Positions 58,201 to 62,000 of a stretch of DNA of 62,000 nt are shown here, in pieces. Within the stretch, counting starts at the first letter, position 1, and every line of letters begins with the position of its first letter. A program made the translations under genes and the position numbers. Source of the stretch: Phoronis australis (lineage: Eukaryota > Phoronida > Phoronidae); assembly GCA_002633005.1 (NCBI GenBank), contig NMRA01000249.1, positions 1,850-63,849 of the forward strand. Direction: 5' to 3'. Below the pieces are notes generated by a model, which made no database searches, was not told the origin of the DNA, and worked only from the letters and a program-made list of their open reading frames with translations.

Positions 58201-60694
58201 TCAAATATTTATCCTTGCAAATTTCATGGATGTCTATGATGTTGTATTAGTTATCACTAAAGAAGAACCCACAATGTAGCAGACAGCTTTATTTTTCAAA
58301 TATTTTAAGTCTTTTTGGTAACTTAATGATTATATTTTTCATACAACTAGAGTCGTTATGAATATTCATTCAATGCTTGTGTGTTAATTCTGCAATCTCT
58401 TCTCTACAAGTCCCCCACAATTATGCATGCTTGCAAGCCCTGGCTTACCGACTCCCTGAATATCCCACTTGAAACTGGTGCCATGCTTACATGCTGGAAT
58501 TTACTTGTGCCACCTTACTTCCCCACAGGCTCCTCTGATGCCTAGGCACACATTGGAAAGCCTACAGGCGCTGGCGGACTTTTCGTCTGACTTTAAACTA
58601 GTGCAGGAAATGCCTGAACGTGTTGTGCAGCTGATCGAGGCTCAACTGAAGGAGAGGGCCAATCAACCTGCCAAGTCGTCGAGGGCTGAGCCGGGCGACG
58701 GGGGGCAGAACATTATGATCAACATCTGGGACTTTGCCGGCCAGGCTGTGTATTACACTACGCACCAGGTGAGTGTGTGCGTGCGTGTGTGCGTGTCATT
58801 ATTTGTTATTCTTACAAATGTACAGCTAAAAATTCTTGCGGACAAAAATAATCTCCTAAACTCTCATCAACGCTTGCTGGATTTCTGCAGTTTATCAAAC
58901 TTCGTTTTGTGACAGCTGTGTCACAACATCATGGGGAACAGCATTAAATAACCCATAGATTACTCATTTAGTGGCCTGACTCATTTCATGTTGTTTACAT
59001 GGTGTTGTTATGATCACACCTTGAATAGTGCATCACTTTCACAAATACATGTCAGGCATGAGTAAGAACCTTGTGAGTGAGAAGACACAGTGTGTGTTTG
59101 TGACAACTCTGCCATTAGCAGATTCCATCATCGACAGCATTCATATATGTTTTCGAGTGATAGTGTTTTATAGTCATCCACTACTTCAGTAAATCCGCCA
59201 TTTTTGTTTTAGTCTTCGTCTGATGTAATGGGGAAACTGCGTGACAAATTTCCGGCACATTTTTACAGTTTGACGAGGATACCGTAATTAGAGTTAATTT
59301 AGGATCATTATTACGTCTGAAATGTATCAAGTCATAAGCCTTGTTAACATTTTATGGCAAGAAATTGTTATTGATGAGCGTGCAAGGAGATGAAGCGAGT
59401 TGTTGCTTTTGATCTTAGCATTAAACTTAAAGTCTGCGTTTTTTCACCGCAATGCCTCAAAAGGTTGTTGATGATATGCTGAATTATAAGTAGGAAATCG
59501 GAAGAAAATTAAGTGTCTACCATTAGGGGATCAATCAAGATGTGTTTCCTAATGTAATTTTCCAAAGTTCATGATGGGGGGGGGACGCTTATGATTATTC
59601 TCTTGGTTTCTTCTTGTTTTGTTGTTTTTACATATGGCAGAGAATGTTGAAGTTACTTTTGAACACTGCAGACTGCAGTATCAATCCAAATACAGCTTAT
59701 ATGAGTAGGATTAACGTTAAATGTGGTTAAGTTATGATTTGAGAAGTCAAACATGAAAAGCAAACCTCAGGCCAACGTGATGGCTCACAACCATCGCGTT
59801 CTACAAATAGACTACTTAGTAGATATGCATCACATGACGTGATCAAACAGCAACTAAAATTAGTCAATTTTATGTTTCCGTGGCAACTGCGGCATCATTT
59901 ACTGCAACCCAGTATCATTGTCCTCGTCTTTTTCAGTGTCTTACATCAATAGCTTATTCGTTATTAGCGTTCTGAGATGTCGATAAAAGTGGGGAGTTAG
60001 TGGGATGTAATTTTGATCTCAGTACAAGTTTTTATGCTTATAAGCTCACGCAGTATAGCCCAAGCCTATGCCTTCGAAAGTATTGACCTTTCTGAGCTTT
60101 GTATAATTTTTGTAATGGGATGAGAAGCACCTACCACCCTCATACAGATCACTTCTATAGATCTATATTTCCATGCCGGTTTAAGATTTACATAATCTTT
60201 ACTGAAGTAGTTGGTTACATCAGACACAGAAGACAATGCTTGCCACTTTTTGGCTTACACATTGTTTTCATGTAACTCAAAAAAAGAAATAACGAGATTT
60301 TAGTGACTTGCCTCAGCCTCCACTGTCTCGCATGAACCAATTGAAGTTGTCATCTGTTCGTGATATCACGTGGTGTGAGACTACAACAATGCTTATTTAG
60401 ATAACGCATTGCTGGTGAACTATCTTGTTGGCCCGAGCAGGTTTTTCTGTCATGTATGTGACTTCTCAAATCGTAATTAAATAAGTTTTAACCTTTGAGT
60501 CTTTCCCTTTAAAGCTACTTTACGGCAGTAGAAACCCACAGGTGTTCTCACTTAGTATGTTGCTGGGTTTTCATGTCGTTAGTTTTCCTCTCCAGGTATT
60601 CCTCACATCCAGAGCTGTTTACGTGATTGTTTTCAACTTATGCCATGACTTGGAAGACAGGGCCCACACTCAACTCTGGCAGTCCGATGACCAG
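45752..60694 (+). CDS. Gene model: Neuralized (NHR) domain fused to a Roc-type GTPase; six coding exons, 3' end outside window
   Basis: The model joins 45752-46238, 47068-47230, 53230-53366, 57595-57737, 58529-58768 and 60596-60694. All borders are GT/AG and phases agree (1, 2, 1, 0, 0, then 0), giving 423 codons. Residues 7 to about 160 are a Neuralized homology domain. Residues 196 to 423 are the start of a Roc (Ras of complex proteins) GTPase: P-loop GQDRVGKTS at 200-208, STDGID switch-like motif, WDFAGQ at 377-382, then VFLTSRAVYVIVFNL. The G4/G5 motifs and any COR domain would lie beyond the right edge. Neuralized domains bind protein partners and Roc domains are regulatory GTPases. The fused protein is likely intracellular, since no signal peptide is seen. 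Its pathway is not known from sequence. Confidence 0.85.
46239..47067 (+). other. Intron 1 of the Neuralized-Roc gene
   Basis: An open frame of 115 codons (46316-46663) has no recognisable domain and no splice logic. It is treated as intronic. Confidence 0.6.
47068..47230 (+). CDS. Coding exon 2: linker and Roc P-loop (G1)
   Basis: Acceptor TTGCTTGTTAG|AT and donor CCAGAG|GTAAGTG bound 163 bp (phase 1 to 2). It encodes a 33-residue linker starting DEAPIEIVARGPDAM, then RLMLVGQDRVGKTSLKRSL, an unmistakable Walker A motif of Roc type. Confidence 0.92.
47707..47788. repeat. Two tandem 41-bp copies
   Basis: The unit starting 'tataccctccagcatgacac' and ending 'ggtccctgtgccc' occurs at 47707-47747 and 47748-47788 with one difference (g/a). 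Confidence 0.95.
48470..48545 (-). ncRNA. tRNA-like / pol III promoter-like segment
   Basis: The minus strand carries TGGTCTAGAGG, a perfect match to the A-box pattern TRGYNNARNNG. A GGTACGAAACC follows 43 bases after its start, one mismatch from a B box (GGTTCGANNCC). No good cloverleaf with paired acceptor and anticodon stems can be drawn. It is therefore a tRNA-derived (SINE-head-like) remnant rather than a working tRNA gene. Confidence 0.4.
49156..49259 (+). CDS. Open frame of unknown product, truncated by assembly gap
   Basis: ATG opens MSSAAQRPKEFEDYFTNREM, continuing FQRQTLIQMLVRQ, and then runs into 61 undetermined bases. Composition looks coding (acidic and glutamine-rich, helical). 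It lies within the putative transposon and could be the start of its transposase. I do not recognise the family. Confidence 0.35.
49914..53229 (+). other. Remainder of intron 2 of the Neuralized-Roc gene
   Basis: A G-run lies at 50375-50387. At 51285-51420 'gaaagaaat(g/t)cctt/tat..aaaa(a/g).caaaa' recurs three times at about 65-bp spacing. No coding exon is recognised. Open frames at 52223-52579 (-) lack any domain. Confidence 0.5.
53230..53366 (+). CDS. Coding exon 3: Roc switch I region
   Basis: Acceptor CCCTTTCAG|G and donor CACAG|GTAAGG bound 137 bp (phase 2 to 1). It encodes HNTLEVSTDGIDLSASCSF and a basic stretch ending in THADITPTGT. STDGID after the P-loop is a usual feature of Roc domains of the Roco and MFHAS1-like families. 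Confidence 0.88.
53367..57594 (+). other. Intron 3 of the Neuralized-Roc gene
   Basis: No further exon is recognised. It contains the 325-bp duplication described separately. Confidence 0.6.
55955..56605. repeat. 325-bp direct duplication joined by a single N (probable assembly artefact)
   Basis: 55955-56279 and 56281-56605 are identical except for two bases I could find (cttt/catt in 'ggaaactttgcc', and g/a in 'accagccc'). An undetermined base at 56280 sits exactly between them. This pattern fits two alleles or two contig ends placed side by side. Confidence 0.9.
57595..57737 (+). CDS. Coding exon 4: charged insert within the Roc domain
   Basis: Acceptor TTATGATAG|GG and donor TCAAGC|GTAAGTAG bound 143 bp (phase 1 to 0). 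It encodes VYELEEEYHQALASNIVQEL, then a K/R/Q/E-rich stretch and a serine/acidic tail (SGSEEEKNS). It is part of an insertion of about 150 residues between switch I and WDFAGQ. It is probably flexible or helical. Confidence 0.8.
57738..58528 (+). other. Intron 4 of the Neuralized-Roc gene
   Basis: No feature seen apart from splice sites. Confidence 0.7.
58529..58768 (+). CDS. Coding exon 5: insert and Roc switch II (WDFAGQ)
   Basis: Acceptor TTCCCCACAG|GC and donor CACCAG|GTGAGTG bound 240 bp (phase 0 to 0). It encodes LPERV-type helix sequence (EMPERVVQLIEAQLKERANQ), then INIWDFAGQAVYYTTHQ. The DxxG motif with Gln after Gly matches active-type Roc GTPases. Confidence 0.92.
58769..60595 (+). 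other. Intron 5 of the Neuralized-Roc gene
   Basis: It starts with a short GTGTGTGC-rich stretch that keeps the frame open to 58912 by read-through. A G-run lies at 59576-59583. No exon is recognised. Confidence 0.6.
60596..60694 (+). CDS. Coding exon 6: Roc beta-strand after switch II
   Basis: Acceptor TTCCTCTCCAG|GT and donor GACCAG|GTAAGTC bound 99 bp (phase 0 to 0). It encodes VFLTSRAVYVIVFNLCHDLE and ends LWQSDDQ. It directly continues the YYTTHQ of exon 5, as in Roc domains. No further exon was found up to position 62000. Confidence 0.92.
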
Positions 60695-62000
60695 GTAAGT
60701 CATATTTCATGTCAATAAACAATGGAGGATGGTCATGCGTTGCTGTAGGAATTGGGCACTGACGAATTAGAGCATATCCCAGATGGTTTTCAGGTGTTAG
60801 ATGGGGACTTATTTGTAAGGATAGGTTATTCATGACTGTATGTAATTTATTCGTTATATAACGATATGCTTTCAGAAGCAAATTAATGTAGCATCACGGT
60901 TTTGTAGCTTATGTTTTTGTTTTGCAAATAAGCTTGAAACGGCACACCCGCTAAGTGGCTGCCTAGGAAGTTATTTCTTTGGACAGTCAAGTTCAAATGT
61001 TGAATTACGGTAAGTTGTAAATGGCTCATGTTCAACTAGATAATAATATTCCGTTGTATAGGCCATGTTCTGCTGCTGCATGGTCATGCAAGTGACTACA
61101 GGGTTTTCTTAGGGTTGTTTTAAGAGGGCTTTGTGTCCTCTTTTAGTTTGCATTGTAGGTGTCTGATTGCAATCATCTGTCCTCTCCTCTGCCCTCTAAG
61201 TTTGTTGGGTTTGTTATTAATAGCTATTTGCTCAAGACATCCAGTCTAAATACTTGTCTGTCACAGTCAGCTGGGTAGTGTGATATGTGACTTTATGGTG
61301 ACTCAAGACTTCATAAGTGGTTTCTTTTAAGTAGAGTCTCACCTGTATGGAGCACGTCATTACTTTGTGTGGAAAGGAAAGGTGTGGTTGTTCTTTCCAT
61401 CTGACGAACCAATCAAAATGCAATCATGATATAAAACACAGAACTTCAATCATCTGGTCTGAAGAAATCACTTGCATTAATGGCAATTGATTTCCGTAGA
61501 AGAACTGAATGTTCTAGTGAAGTCTGAAGCTGCAGTTGGTGTAATTATGTTGTATAAAGACTGGGTTGCCCTGTCAGTAGACAATTATGGTTTTTGGTTC
61601 TCCTTTCTTCTTATTGATTCTGGGAATGGTTCGTTTGTTATCATTTTATAGCATGATGTGTACAGGTTTCTAAAACAATCGTATTTTGTGTGGTTGGGTA
61701 TCCTAGTTTAATGTGTGTCTGAGTTAGTGTGTATAACATTCATCTGTGGCATAGGCATGGTTATGATTGGCTAATGTGAATGCACAATCTCAACCTGTGG
61801 TCTGGGGTCTGTTTCATGATAAGTGACTTAAGACTTAAAGTCAGAAATTTGGTCTTACACCACACAAAAATATTTCTGAAAAATAAAATTTGAATATCAC
61901 TTTAAAGTCTCTGTCAGAAATAACTACTAGTCAGTGACTGTTTAATTTCGGTAAATTATTTCTAGAGAGTGACACTGTCGTAATTTCTTGGCTAAACCTG
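60695..62000 (+). other. Intron 6 of the Neuralized-Roc gene, running off the window
   Basis: I looked for the Roc G4 motif and following helices and did not find them, so the next exon lies beyond 62000. Confidence 0.55.

Noticed and set aside
1-62000. CRISPR arrays, bacterial operons, rRNA or intact tRNA genes
   Set aside because: None seen. Spliced genes and LINE/MITE content are eukaryotic, and the only tRNA-like segment (48470-48545) lacks a proper cloverleaf.

Overview
This is a window of animal nuclear DNA, AT-rich, with large introns, microsatellites, LINE remnants, foldback and MITE-like elements, and several assembly gaps (single N at 15696, 25051 and 56280; N runs at 34527-34535 and 49260-49320). 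The two genes recognised are a secreted protein built of repeated IgGFc-binding-type and acidic DxDxDG modules, and a Neuralized-Roc GTPase fusion. Such domain sets, with CR1/L2-like LINE remnants, suggest a marine invertebrate (lancelet, hemichordate, echinoderm, mollusc or brachiopod). I cannot place it more closely from sequence alone.

Region 1 to 16 kb, minus strand: one multi-exon gene. A signal-peptide exon (ATG at 15957), a probable 23-bp micro-exon and an 85-bp exon lead into four large IgGFc-binding exons (about 1.4 kb each). The large exons are separated by pairs of small exons (41/47 bp plus 85 bp) that encode DxDxDG...DEDC and DNDCDGxxDEExC motifs. All splice phases agree: 1-to-0 for the 41/47-bp exon, 0-to-1 for the 85-bp exon and 1-to-1 for the large exon. 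Units 1-3 are recent tandem duplications of about 3.06 kb, introns included, with patches that look gene-converted. The gene runs off the left edge. At least 2,073 codons lie in the window.

Region 16 to 45.6 kb: no gene recognised. It holds a roughly 152-bp tandem satellite array split by a LINE insertion (17.7-20.0 kb), a second frameshifted LINE reverse-transcriptase fragment (20.4-20.7 kb), dispersed repeat families, a hAT-like MITE (34.5 kb), a foldback repeat family (36.3-37.9 kb), a frameshifted THAP zinc-finger remnant (40.4 kb) and a 161-bp MITE with 27-bp inverted ends (41.4 kb).

Region 45.6 to 62 kb, plus strand: a gene whose first coding exon is a complete Neuralized (NHR) domain, spliced to a Roc-type GTPase (P-loop in exon 2, WDFAGQ switch in exon 5). 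Six coding exons (423 codons) are in phase and the gene continues off the right edge. Its second coding intron carries a putative DNA transposon of about 1.6 kb with TA flanks, terminal inverted repeats, subterminal repeats and an internal assembly gap. Its third coding intron carries a 325-bp near-perfect duplication across a single N that is probably an assembly error.
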